Source of the DNA: an uncultured Collinsella sp.
GTDB lineage: Bacteria > Actinomycetota > Coriobacteriia > Coriobacteriales > Coriobacteriaceae
Assembly (NCBI GenBank): GCA_902470365.1
Contig: CABRFZ010000028.1
Coordinates: 1-27,160, forward strand
Reading direction: 5' to 3'
Length of the DNA: 27,160 bases
Made by a program: the position numbers and the translations under genes. This document shows, piece by piece, positions 1-6,425 of the stretch (position 1 is the first letter of the stretch; each line of letters begins with the position of its first letter). Under the pieces are notes generated by a model, which did not search any database, had not been told where the DNA came from, and worked only from the letters and a program-made list of their open reading frames with translations.

Positions 1-84
1 CATGCGAACCTCCAGTCCGAACCGCTTCACGGTCCAACTTTCTGTCCGCACCCCCAACTGCGTTGGGGCGTAACCGGGGCACAA

Positions 85-151
85 AGCTGCGGCACCGCTT
101 GGAGGAAAAGACCGGAAGCAAGGGTCCATTCCTCCAGACGGCGCCGCAGCT
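85..151. repeat. Imperfect long hairpin, 29-position arms
   Basis: Bases 85-113 pair in one register with 123-151. The outer AGCTGCGGC/GCCGCAGCT helix and the middle TGGAGGA/TCCTCCA helix are perfect. Read as minus-strand RNA there are two mismatches and three G-U pairs. Read as plus-strand RNA there are four mismatches, so the minus strand folds better. No clear T-run follows either side, so a simple terminator is not well supported. Confidence 0.55.
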
Positions 152-213
152 GTTTTGATGGCTCGGCTTTTGTCGATGTGGCTCATCTGGGCGCGGTTGC
201 CAGCCGAGTATGC

Positions 214-314
214 AAAGCGGCTCGGGGGCGTGTCGCTTCCGTCACGTTCTATCAGCATACAAGACGGTTTTGGTTCTTGCTCGTGACGGAAACGGCGCGC
301 TTCCGAGCCGCTTT
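214..314 (+). repeat. 33-bp long hairpin, 35-nt loop
   Basis: Bases 214-246 pair with 282-314 without any bulge. As plus-strand RNA there are 28 Watson-Crick pairs, four G-U pairs (226/302, 227/301, 231/297, 233/295) and one C-A mismatch (236/292). On the minus strand the four wobbles become A-C mismatches, which points to a plus-strand transcript. The loop (247-281) can form a small inner CAAGA/TCTTG stem. The function is unknown. It may be an ncRNA, a palindromic mobile remnant or the structured end of a transcript starting upstream of the window. Confidence 0.55.
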
Positions 315-351
315 AAAAGAAAGGGGGCGAGGTCTAGGGCACGCCCCCTTT
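311..351 (-). terminator. Intrinsic terminator of eda
   Basis: The 10-bp stem at 320-329/342-351 (five G-C pairs in a row plus flanking pairs) lies just past the eda stop on the minus strand. On that strand it is followed by TCTTTT (complement of 314-319), a proper U-tract. On the plus strand no T-run follows outside the stem, so it is directed at the minus strand. Confidence 0.8.
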
Positions 352-369
352 CACGATAGAGAGCTAAAC

Positions 370-1011
370 CTAGCCGCGGACCTTCTTGACGACGTCCATG
401 GCCTCGCGGGCGATCTGCTCGACCTTGGAGAAGTCGCCGTCGGCAAACAGGGCCGGCTTGACCATCCAGGTGCCACCGCAGGCGATGATGGCGGAGGAGC
501 TCAGGTACTCCTCGACGTTGGCGGTGCTCACGCCGCCGGTAGGCATAAAGCGGTGACCGACAAACGGAGCGGCGAGGGCCTTGATGGTGTTCAGGCCGCC
601 ATACTGGGACGCGGGGAAGAACTTGGTGACCTTGAGGCCCAGGTTCTCGGCTGCGGTGACCTCGGAGGGGGTCACGGTGCCGGGAAGGACGGGCAGCTCG
701 ATGTCGATGCAATGCTTCACGACGTCCTCGTTGTAACCCGGGGAGACGATGAACTTGGCACCGGCGGCGCGGGCCTGCTCAACCTGCTCGACGGTCAGGA
801 CGGTGCCGGCACCAACGCACATCTCGGGCTCGGCCTCGGCCATGGCGGCGATGCACTCGGCGGCGCAGGCGGTGCGGAAGGTGACCTCGGCGGACTTCAT
901 GCCAGCTGCCATAAGAGCGTGGGCGAGCGGGGCGGCGTCCTCGACCTTGTCGAGCACAACGACCGGCACGATGCCCAGGGACTCAAGCGTGGTGTAGAAC
1001 TGATCGAACAT
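370..1011 (-). CDS. eda: KDPG/KHG aldolase
   Basis: A 213-residue protein of the class I 2-keto-3-deoxy-6-phosphogluconate aldolase family. It splits KDPG into pyruvate and glyceraldehyde 3-phosphate in the cytosol, the last step of the Entner-Doudoroff and uronate routes. Visible family signatures are AEVTFRT near residues 41-47 with the general acid/base Glu42, VGAGTVLT at 66-73, the Schiff-base lysine K130 in TKFFPA, and the phosphate-binding FMPTGGVS near 155-162. The length is normal. I start at the ATG whose complement ends at 1011, because AAAGGA lies upstream and the protein then begins like its relatives. An upstream ATG at 1056 would add 15 unlike residues. It lies 253 bp downstream of the kinase gene on the same strand and ends in an intrinsic terminator. 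Confidence 0.93.
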   Translation of the reverse strand: MFDQFYTTLESLGIVPVVVLDKVEDAAPLAHALMAAGMKSAEVTFRTACAAECIAAMAEAEPEMCVGAGTVLTVEQVEQARAAGAKFIVSPGYNEDVVKHCIDIELPVLPGTVTPSEVTAAENLGLKVTKFFPASQYGGLNTIKALAAPFVGHRFMPTGGVSTANVEEYLSSSAIIACGGTWMVKPALFADGDFSKVEQIAREAMDVVKKVRG

Positions 1012-1264
1012 GATGTTCCTTTCGATGTGTGGCGCGCATGGGCGCGTGATTACCAAATGTGCTGGTCAGGAGCCGATTTTGGATTGATTATCGGAGGCAC
1101 TGCTTGGGGTTCAAGCAATTCCAAAACCGGCTGCTCGACCAGTCGTGTAGGAAATGCCAGGCAAAACCGGAATGGGACTGGTGGTTTTGCCCGGCCGGAG
1201 GAATCGGGGAGCGGGCCGCAGAGGTATGGGATTGGAAAGCTGCGGCCCGCGGAATGGAGACGGA
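1012..1264 (-). other. Structured kdgK-eda intergenic spacer
   Basis: The spacer between the two minus-strand genes contains three hairpins. They are a large imperfect one at 1062-1082/1121-1142 (CTGGTC...GACCAG ends), one at 1161-1168/1183-1190 (GCAAAACC/GGTTTTGC), and a perfect 11-bp stem at 1211-1221/1240-1250. None is followed by a T-run on either strand. They may stabilise or process the mRNA so that the two genes are expressed at different levels. I see no open frame. Confidence 0.5.
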
Positions 1265-2299
1265 CTAGCGTGCGACGCGAGTGCCACCGTCGGCGGCGGA
1301 TGCCGCGGCTGCGATCTCGTCTGCGGTCACCAAGTTGGAATCGCCCTTGATGGTGAGCTTGAGGATCGAAGCTGCAATCGCGTAGTTGACAGCGTCCTGC
1401 GGGTCAAAGTCGTTGATGAGGGCATGGACGAGGCCGGCGTTGAAAGCGTCGCCGGCGGCAACGCCCTCGAGTACGTGCACGTCGTGAGCAGGGGAGAACC
1501 AGTGCTCGCCGCTCTCGGCCTCAAAGAGCATGCCCATCCAGATGGAGCGCTCGACGCAGGAGATGTTGCGGACGACCGAGGCGACCTTCTTGCAGCCGTA
1601 CTCGGCGCAGATCTGACGGGCCATCTCGACGTAGGTGTCGCGCTCCTCGATGCCGTGGGCAAGGGAGCCAGAGACGCAGGTCATACCGAGGCCAGCAGGC
1701 GCATCCTCGTCGTTGGCGATGCAGATGTCGACGAGCGGCAGGAGTTCCCTCATGGTGGCCTGCGACTTCTCGGGCGACCACATCTTGCCGCGATAGTTCA
1801 CGTCACACACGGTGGTGATGCCCTTGGCGCGGCAGGCGGCGAGCGCATCCTTGCAGGCGGCGGCCATCTCATCGGAGACGGCGGGGGTCACGCCGGAGAA
1901 ATAGAAGACATCGATGCCCTTGAGGATCTCGTCCCAGTCAAAGACGTCGCGCTTGGCCATGTTGATGGCAGAGTACTTGCGGTCGTAGACGCAACCGTTG
2001 CCGCGCTGCGAGGCACCGACCTCAAACACATAGGAGCCAAGGCGGTCGCCCTGACGCACGACGCGCGTGGTGTCGACGCCGTAGGCCTTCAGCGAACGCA
2101 GGGCGCACTCGCCCAGACGGTTGGCCGGGACAACGGAGACGTAAGCGGCCTTGTCGCCCTGGTAGGCCAGGGAAAGCGCAGTGTTGGCCTCGGCGCCGCC
2201 GTAGCGGACGTCAAACTCGGTTGCCTGCTCAATACGCAGGTGGTCTTTGGGTGAGAGTCTCATCATGATCTCGCCGAAGGTAAGAACCGTTTTACCCAT
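1265..2299 (-). CDS. kdgK: 2-keto-3-deoxygluconate kinase-like PfkB sugar kinase
   Basis: A 344-residue PfkB/ribokinase-family kinase, likely phosphorylating 2-keto-3-deoxygluconate (KDG) with ATP to give KDPG, the substrate of the Eda encoded next to it. Family features are the substrate-binding YGGAEANTA at residues 33-41, DVNYR at 166-170 (typical of KDG kinases), and the C-terminal anion hole and catalytic base in GVAAGDAFNAG at 279-289 (Asp284). The first glycine of the usual GAGD motif is replaced by alanine (AAGD). The start at 2297-2299 is chosen because AAGGAG lies upstream and residue 1 then precedes the usual beta strand. A longer reading from 2362 would add 21 residues without family likeness. 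Substrate choice rests mainly on the eda neighbour. Fructokinase-like or other sugar-acid kinases remain possible. Confidence 0.85.
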   Translation of the reverse strand: MGKTVLTFGEIMMRLSPKDHLRIEQATEFDVRYGGAEANTALSLAYQGDKAAYVSVVPANRLGECALRSLKAYGVDTTRVVRQGDRLGSYVFEVGASQRGNGCVYDRKYSAINMAKRDVFDWDEILKGIDVFYFSGVTPAVSDEMAAACKDALAACRAKGITTVCDVNYRGKMWSPEKSQATMRELLPLVDICIANDEDAPAGLGMTCVSGSLAHGIEERDTYVEMARQICAEYGCKKVASVVRNISCVERSIWMGMLFEAESGEHWFSPAHDVHVLEGVAAGDAFNAGLVHALINDFDPQDAVNYAIAASILKLTIKGDSNLVTADEIAAAASAADGGTRVAR

Positions 2300-2341
2300 G
2301 GTCGCGCAGCTCCTTTTACTCGTGCGTACACCTTTGATATG

Positions 2342-2399
2342 GCGTTGGCACGCAGGTGCCAAGACGGTAGGGTGCGTCTTTGCACCTGCGTGCCAACGC
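2342..2399. repeat. 25-position hairpin in the kdgK 5' leader
   Basis: Bases 2342-2359 and 2382-2399 form a perfect 18-bp inverted repeat (GCGTTGGCACGCAGGTGC). After one mismatch a further 6 bp pair (AAGACG/CGTCTT), leaving an 8-nt loop. There is no T-run on either side. It sits between the kdgK start and the operator, so it would lie in the kdgK leader RNA. It may stabilise the transcript or be a dispersed palindrome. Confidence 0.7.
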
Positions 2400-2403
2400 T
2401 CGC

Positions 2404-2449
2404 CGAAATCGGTTTACGAAATCGGTTTCGTTTCGAGTTGTAGTATACT
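2404..2449. promoter_or_regulatory. Divergent kdgK/lacI promoter with LacI-type operator
   Basis: A 16-bp palindrome centred on CG lies at 2416-2431 (ACGAAATC/GGTTTCGT, seven of eight pairs match), the classic shape of LacI/GalR operators. Its core CGAAATCGGTTT is repeated directly at 2404-2415 and 2417-2428. AGTATACT at 2442-2449 supplies a TATACT -10 on both strands. For kdgK (minus strand) the operator falls just downstream of the start site, as expected for repression. A TTGCAA -35 at 2463-2468 has a short 15-bp spacer. The plus-strand -35 for lacI is weak. Confidence 0.6.
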
Positions 2450-2533
2450 CACCTACAGCGTTTTGCAACCGAGATTTTTAAAAAAATGCCTAAAATGGCT
2501 CAGATCGCCGACAATTGGGAAACGGGGTGCGTT

Positions 2534-3556
2534 ATGGCGCAGATGAGAATCAAGGACATTGCCGCCGAGGCGGGCGTGAGTCCGGCCACGGTCTCGCGCT
2601 ACCTCAACAACCGCCCCGGGCAAATGACCGAGGAGACCCGTGCTCGCATCGCGGCAGTTATCGAGCGCACCGGCTATCGCCCACGTGCCGCCGCGCGCAA
2701 TCTGCGCAGCTCGCGTACGAACCTCATCGGTGTGATTCTGGCTGACATCGCCAACCCGTTCTCGAGCGCCATGCTCGAGGGCCTTTCCGCCAGCGCCGCG
2801 GCGCGCGGCTGCTCGCTCATGACGGCCATTAGCGGCAACGACCCCGCTAAGGAAGCGGAGTCGCTCACCAGACTTATCGATGCCGGCGTGGACGGCCTGG
2901 TCGTCAACACCTGCGGAGGCAATGACGAGGCGATCGCCGCGGCAGCGGGACGTCTGCCCGTCGTGCTGCTCGACCGCGACGTTGCCGACGGCGGTGTTGA
3001 CCTGGTGACATCTAACAACCGTGAGCTGGTCGCCGGCTTGGTAGACGCCTTGGCAGCTGCGGGCAGCGAGCGTCTGTGCCTGCTCACCGAGGCAAGCGAC
3101 GATAGCCCCGTGCGTCGAGAGCGCGCCGAGGCCTTTGCCGACGAGCTTTCGCGCCGCGGCCTTGCGGGCGAGGTCGTCACCCTGGCCGACGGTGGCGCCA
3201 CGGGCGTTGGCCGTTTGGACAAGACCATCCGCGACTACGCGGGCAAAAGGCTCGGCCTTATCGCCGTCAACGGCCTGGTTTTCCTGCGTCTGACCGAGGC
3301 GCTGGCGCAGCTTGGTCCCTCGCTGCCGGCGGGGCTCAAGATCGCGACGTTTGACGACTACCCCTGGAACCATGTGCTCTTTGGCGGCGTCACCACGGCC
3401 GCGCAGGACACCCTCACCATTGCCGAGCGCGTAGTCGAGCGCCTTTCCGAGCGCATCGACGTCGTTACCACCACGGTGGGCGAGGCCGCAAAGCTCGCCC
3501 CCAAGCGTATCGAGGTCCCCGGCCACATCGAACACCGCGCCTCGACCTCGCGCTAG
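2534..3556 (+). CDS. LacI-family transcriptional regulator
   Basis: A 340-residue repressor with an N-terminal LacI helix-turn-helix (RIKDIAAEAGVSPATVSRYLN, about residues 5-25), the hinge region that follows, and a periplasmic-binding-protein-like effector domain starting near the family motif RTNLIGVILADIANPF and running to the C-terminus. It probably senses KDG, KDPG or a related sugar acid and represses the divergent kdgK-eda genes through the operator at 2416-2431. The start at 2534 gives the usual short lead into the helix-turn-helix. The in-frame ATG at 2486 would add 16 residues and the ATG at 2543 would trim three. The effector is an inference from neighbours only. Confidence 0.85.
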   Translation: MAQMRIKDIAAEAGVSPATVSRYLNNRPGQMTEETRARIAAVIERTGYRPRAAARNLRSSRTNLIGVILADIANPFSSAMLEGLSASAAARGCSLMTAISGNDPAKEAESLTRLIDAGVDGLVVNTCGGNDEAIAAAAGRLPVVLLDRDVADGGVDLVTSNNRELVAGLVDALAAAGSERLCLLTEASDDSPVRRERAEAFADELSRRGLAGEVVTLADGGATGVGRLDKTIRDYAGKRLGLIAVNGLVFLRLTEALAQLGPSLPAGLKIATFDDYPWNHVLFGGVTTAAQDTLTIAERVVERLSERIDVVTTTVGEAAKLAPKRIEVPGHIEHRASTSR

Positions 3557-3587
3557 TCTGTGTGATAATATATAGACAATGTCATAC

Positions 3588-3593
3588 AGGAGG
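3588..3593 (+). promoter_or_regulatory. Strong RBS and short promoter region for the RelB-MNT gene
   Basis: AGGAGG ends five bases before the ATG at 3599. Upstream, TGTGATAATATATAG at about 3560-3575 supplies a -10-like sequence. The gene therefore has its own start signals only 42 bp after the LacI gene, with no terminator between them. Confidence 0.6.
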
Positions 3594-3598
3594 TATCC

Positions 3599-4093
3599 AT
3601 GGCTGCGTCTGTGTTGAGTGTGCGGGTAGACTCGTCAATTAAAGATTCATTTGCGGAGCTGTGCGAAGAACTCGGCATGACTTCGTCCGTTGCGGTCAAT
3701 ATGTTCATGAGGCAGATGTTGCGCGAGCGCTCGCTGCCGTTTGTTCCTTCACTTGGTAAAAACTCTGCGAGCGAAAACGTCGCCGCAGACATTTTGGATA
3801 CTGCCCAGATTGAGTCCGCCGTCCGCGAGGCAGCCAGCTCGATTCCCGCCATCAAAACCGTGATTCTATTTGGTTCGTATGCCCGTGGCGAGGCGCATGC
3901 CGATAGTGATATTGACTTGCGTCTCGAAGTCGATCGCGAGCAGGGCTTTGGTCTTTTTGCGTTGTCGGCGTTTGGCGAGGCGGTGCGCAAAGAAACCGGG
4001 AAGCAGGTTGACCTCGTCTCGAGTGACTATCTTGATGACGATTTTGCCGCGGTAATCGAGCGCGAAGGAGTGATCCTTTATGATCGCACGTAA
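3599..4093 (+). CDS. RelB/DinJ-type domain fused to MNT nucleotidyltransferase
   Basis: A 164-residue two-domain protein. Residues 1-50 look like a RelB/DinJ-type antitoxin: a ribbon-helix-helix style start (SVLSVRVDSSIKDSFAELC) and the helix ending RERSLPF. Residues 70-164 are a minimal nucleotidyltransferase of the MNT type, with GSYARG at 92-97, DSDID at 102-106 (likely catalytic Asp104 and Asp106) and a third acidic residue, Asp138, in QVDLV. MNT proteins usually pair with a HEPN toxin and silence it by AMPylation. RelB proteins usually pair with a RelE/YafQ toxin. No complete toxin gene of either type follows. A 14-codon frame starting at 4080, overlapping this gene's end, stops at once. 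Its role may be an orphan antitoxin, a regulator or an AMP-transferase. Confidence 0.8.
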   Translation: MAASVLSVRVDSSIKDSFAELCEELGMTSSVAVNMFMRQMLRERSLPFVPSLGKNSASENVAADILDTAQIESAVREAASSIPAIKTVILFGSYARGEAHADSDIDLRLEVDREQGFGLFALSAFGEAVRKETGKQVDLVSSDYLDDDFAAVIEREGVILYDRT

Positions 4094-4124
4094 GTCAGAC
4101 AGCCTGTTCGCACACGTTTTTTGA
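4080..4124 (+). pseudogene. Possible stub of a HEPN-type partner gene
   Basis: An ATG at 4080 overlaps the end of the RelB-MNT gene, with GGAG eight to twelve bases upstream, and reads 14 codons (MIARKSDSLFAHVF) to a TGA. Overlapping or abutting genes are the normal arrangement of MNT and HEPN partners, so this might be the residue of a lost toxin. The frame is too short to show any homology, and it may equally be meaningless. Confidence 0.2.
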
Positions 4125-4138
4125 GCGCTTGATACGCT

Positions 4139-4184
4139 TTAACCCTGCGGAAACATTTTTCTGCGATAGTATCTGCGATATAGA
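4139..4184 (+). promoter_or_regulatory. GlnR-box-like site and promoter of the glnA-like gene
   Basis: TTAAC-N6-GAAAC at 4139-4154 resembles one half of the actinobacterial GlnR box as I recall it (GTNAC-N6-GAAAC). A TATAGA -10 candidate lies at 4179-4184 with a poor -35, as expected for an activator-dependent promoter. The box would be centred about 44 bases before the start site. The gene for a GlnR-like regulator is directly downstream of the glnA-like gene. Confidence 0.35.
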
Positions 4185-4219
4185 CCAGTCGAAACCCGCC
4201 CGAAAGAAAGGGGAGCGAC

Positions 4220-5557
4220 ATGAACCAGCAGAACATCGATTACGTACTCCGCTCCGTAGAGCAGCGTGACATCCGCTTTGTGCGTCTGTGGTTTGTCGAC
4301 ATTCTCGGCCGCCTCAAGAACTTTGCCATTAGCCCCGAGGACCTCGAGGTCGCTTTTGAGGAGGGTATTGGCTTTGACGGCTCCGCCATCGAGGGCTTTG
4401 CCACGCCCGAGGAAGCCGACATGCTGGCGTTCCCCGATGCTTCGACCTTCCAGATTTTGCCGTGGCGCCCGAGCCACAACGGCGTCGCCCGCGTGTTCTG
4501 CGACGTATGCACTCCCGATCGCAAGCCGTTTGCCGGCGACCCGCGCGATGCCCTGCGCCGCATGTTCTATAAGGCCGAGAAGGCTGGCTATCTGCTCAAC
4601 GTGGGCGCCGAGCTGGAGTATTACTATTTCCCCGACGAGCACACCCCCGAGCCGCTCGACAACGTGGGCTACTTCGATCTTTCGGTGAGCGATGCCGCCC
4701 GCGACCTGCGTCGCAACACGGTCCTCACGCTCGAGAAGATGTCCGTACCCGTGGAGTACACCTTCCACGCCGCCGGCCGCTCACAGCACGGCATGAGCCT
4801 GCGCCACGCCGAGGCCCTGAGCATGTCCGACGCCATCACCACGGCCAAGCTCATCATTAAGCAGCAGGCCTACGAGAGCGGTTGCCACGCCTCCTTTATG
4901 CCCAAGCCGTTGGCGGGCGAGGACGGCAGCGCTATGTTCCTGTGCCAGTCGCTATTCGACCACGACGGCAACAACGTCTTTTGGGGCGAGGACGACGAGA
5001 AGTACCATCTTTCCGACGTCGCCAAGCACTACATGGCCGGCATCCTGGCGCATGCCCGCGAGATTAGTGCCATCACCAACCCCACGGTCAACTCGTACAA
5101 GCGCATCACCGCGGGCGGCGACTCCGTGCCGCAGTACGCCACGTGGGGCCTGCGCAACCGCGCGAGTATGGTCCGCATTCCGGTCTACAAGCCCGGCAAG
5201 CAGCTGTCCACGCGCATCGAGCTTCGCAGTCCCGACCCCATGGCCAACCCGTATCTGGTCAACGCCGTCACGCTGGCGGCTGGTCTCGACGGCATCGAGC
5301 GCAAGCTGGAGCTCCCGCCCGAGGCCACGGCCGAGACGCTCAAGCTCACTGACCGTCAGATGGTCGAGGCCGGCTACACGCCGCTGCCGCGTTCGCTCAA
5401 AGAGGCACTCGACGTGTTTGAGGACTCGCAGTTTATGAAGGATGCCCTCGGCGAGCATATCCATAGCTTCTTCCTCAAAAAGAAGCGCGACGAGTGGCAT
5501 AAGTTTGAGTCTACGATCACCGAGTGGGAGATCAAGCACTACCTGGCGAACTCCTAA
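4220..5557 (+). CDS. glnA: Glutamine synthetase type I homologue with altered metal site
   Basis: A 445-residue protein that follows type I glutamine synthetase end to end: GFDGSAIEGFA at 51-61, GAELEYY at 129-135, MPKPLAGEDGSAM at 227-239, NSYKRI near 291-296, NRASMVRIP at 313-321 and RIELRSPDPMANPYL at 332-346. The enzyme makes glutamine from glutamate, ammonia and ATP. Compared with Bacillus and Salmonella enzymes from memory, Glu131, Glu133 and Glu334 of the metal site are kept. The Glu expected at 184 is Ala, the Glu expected at 191 is Gly, and the metal-binding His expected at 240 is Phe. The flap Glu is Asp301. No adenylylation-site Tyr motif is visible. A strong RBS (GGGGAG) precedes the ATG. 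It may be a divergent lineage enzyme, a ligase for another amine, or a regulatory pseudo-enzyme. Confidence 0.85.
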   Translation: MNQQNIDYVLRSVEQRDIRFVRLWFVDILGRLKNFAISPEDLEVAFEEGIGFDGSAIEGFATPEEADMLAFPDASTFQILPWRPSHNGVARVFCDVCTPDRKPFAGDPRDALRRMFYKAEKAGYLLNVGAELEYYYFPDEHTPEPLDNVGYFDLSVSDAARDLRRNTVLTLEKMSVPVEYTFHAAGRSQHGMSLRHAEALSMSDAITTAKLIIKQQAYESGCHASFMPKPLAGEDGSAMFLCQSLFDHDGNNVFWGEDDEKYHLSDVAKHYMAGILAHAREISAITNPTVNSYKRITAGGDSVPQYATWGLRNRASMVRIPVYKPGKQLSTRIELRSPDPMANPYLVNAVTLAAGLDGIERKLELPPEATAETLKLTDRQMVEAGYTPLPRSLKEALDVFEDSQFMKDALGEHIHSFFLKKKRDEWHKFESTITEWEIKHYLANS

Positions 5558-5607
5558 TCGCGCTGGCTTGTTCCAGTACGATTGAGCTCATTTCTTTGGA
5601 GGCCGAT

Positions 5608-6270
5608 ATGTCCGAAAAGAGTGCCCTGTTCATGGCGCGCACGACGCGCTTCCACGAGTTTGCCCGCAGCTTGACGACCACCCTGGGTGTCGAGGTGAGC
5701 CTGGCAACCCCCGATTCGCCGACTGCGGCGCACGACTTTGACCTGCTGATCCTCGATTCCGACGGCATTCGCAGCGACCGCATCGATCAGATTGCCAAGT
5801 GGCTTGACGACCGTGGCGGCGTCCCCATGCTGGTGATCGTCGACGATGAGGCCCTTGGCACCCTGCGCCTGCCGAATCACGCGCATGCCGACTTTGTGTG
5901 CCCCACGGCGACGCCCAACGAGCTCAAGGCTCGTGCGCAGCGCCTGATGGGCGAGGAGGAGACCGTCACCGCCGACGATGTACTCAACATCGATAACCTC
6001 GAGATTAACCTGGCCACCTACCAGGTGACGCTCGATGATGAGCCCATCGACCTGACGCTGATGGAGTACTCGCTGCTGAGCTTTTTGGCGACGCACCCCA
6101 ACCGTGCCTACAGCCGCGAGGTGCTGCTGCACCGCGTGTGGGGCTTTGAGTACTGCGGCGGCACGCGCACCGTCGACGTGCACATCCGACGCATCCGCTC
6201 CAAGGTGGGCCCGCAGATCGCGGCACATATCACCACCGTCCGCGGCGTGGGCTATCTGTTTAAGGACTAG
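5608..6270 (+). CDS. glnR: GlnR-like atypical OmpR-family regulator
   Basis: A 220-residue regulator 50 bp downstream of the glnA-like gene. Residues 1-115 form a degenerate receiver domain. Asp50 sits at the usual phosphorylation position, but the N-terminal acidic pair is absent and the usual Lys-Pro is Cys98-Pro99. Residues about 125-220 are an OmpR/PhoB winged helix, with GGTRTVDVHIRRIRSKVGP at 184-202. This stretch and the preceding LATYQVTL closely resemble GlnR, the orphan nitrogen regulator of actinobacteria, which also has an atypical receiver. The likely role is DNA-binding control of nitrogen genes, starting with the adjacent glnA-like gene. The start at 5608 is set by GGAGG at 5598-5602. 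The reading frame opens earlier, inside glnA. A different OmpR-type function cannot be excluded. Confidence 0.75.
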   Translation: MSEKSALFMARTTRFHEFARSLTTTLGVEVSLATPDSPTAAHDFDLLILDSDGIRSDRIDQIAKWLDDRGGVPMLVIVDDEALGTLRLPNHAHADFVCPTATPNELKARAQRLMGEEETVTADDVLNIDNLEINLATYQVTLDDEPIDLTLMEYSLLSFLATHPNRAYSREVLLHRVWGFEYCGGTRTVDVHIRRIRSKVGPQIAAHITTVRGVGYLFKD

Positions 6271-6274
6271 ATTT

Positions 6275-6307
6275 CCACCACAAAGGGGGCAGGCACCTTT
6301 GTGGTGG
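6275..6307 (+). repeat. CCACCACAAAGG hairpin, copy 1 (terminator-like)
   Basis: A perfect 12-bp stem (6275-6286/6296-6307) with a 9-nt loop, four bases past the glnR stop and followed by TTTTG. It is the first of four copies of a dispersed hairpin family in this window (others at 20003, 21588 and 22550). It probably terminates the glnA-glnR transcript. Confidence 0.8.
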
Positions 6308-6425
6308 TTTTGCCGCAGGTGCGGGTCCCTCTCGAATCTGCAACAGAACTTAAGCCTTCCTAAAAGATTGCGTTCTCATACACTTGCGCCCGCATATTGG
6401 GGTACAACTCAACGTGAACAATGAT

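Larger units (their letters stand above)
1..369. other. Gene-free edge region with two long hairpins
   Basis: I see no convincing coding region in these 369 bases. Open frames that cross it lack a ribosome binding site and family motifs. It holds a small hairpin at 52-68 (CCCCAAC/GTTGGGG), a long imperfect hairpin at 85-151, a longer one at 214-314, and the terminator stem at 320-351 that closes the eda transcript from the other side. I checked the known core motifs of RNase P, tmRNA, SRP RNA and the commoner riboswitches from memory and none fits. The region could be a structured non-coding RNA or the tail of a locus that begins outside the window. Confidence 0.5.

Noticed and set aside
85..151. 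RNase P, SRP or tmRNA gene
   Set aside because: Short stretches such as GGAGGAAAAGACCGG recall RNase P, but the conserved order of helices and the remaining universal bases are absent.
214..314. Retron msr-msd RNA
   Set aside because: A long hairpin is present, but no reverse transcriptase gene follows in the window, and the paired a1/a2 ends with the priming G were not found.
178..1350. Long plus-strand open frame opposite eda
   Set aside because: It is the complement of the eda coding region. It has no RBS and its composition is that of an antisense frame of a GC-rich gene.
1154..2254. 366-codon plus-strand frame opposite kdgK
   Set aside because: Antisense shadow of an intact PfkB gene. 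It starts in the hairpin-rich spacer without an RBS.
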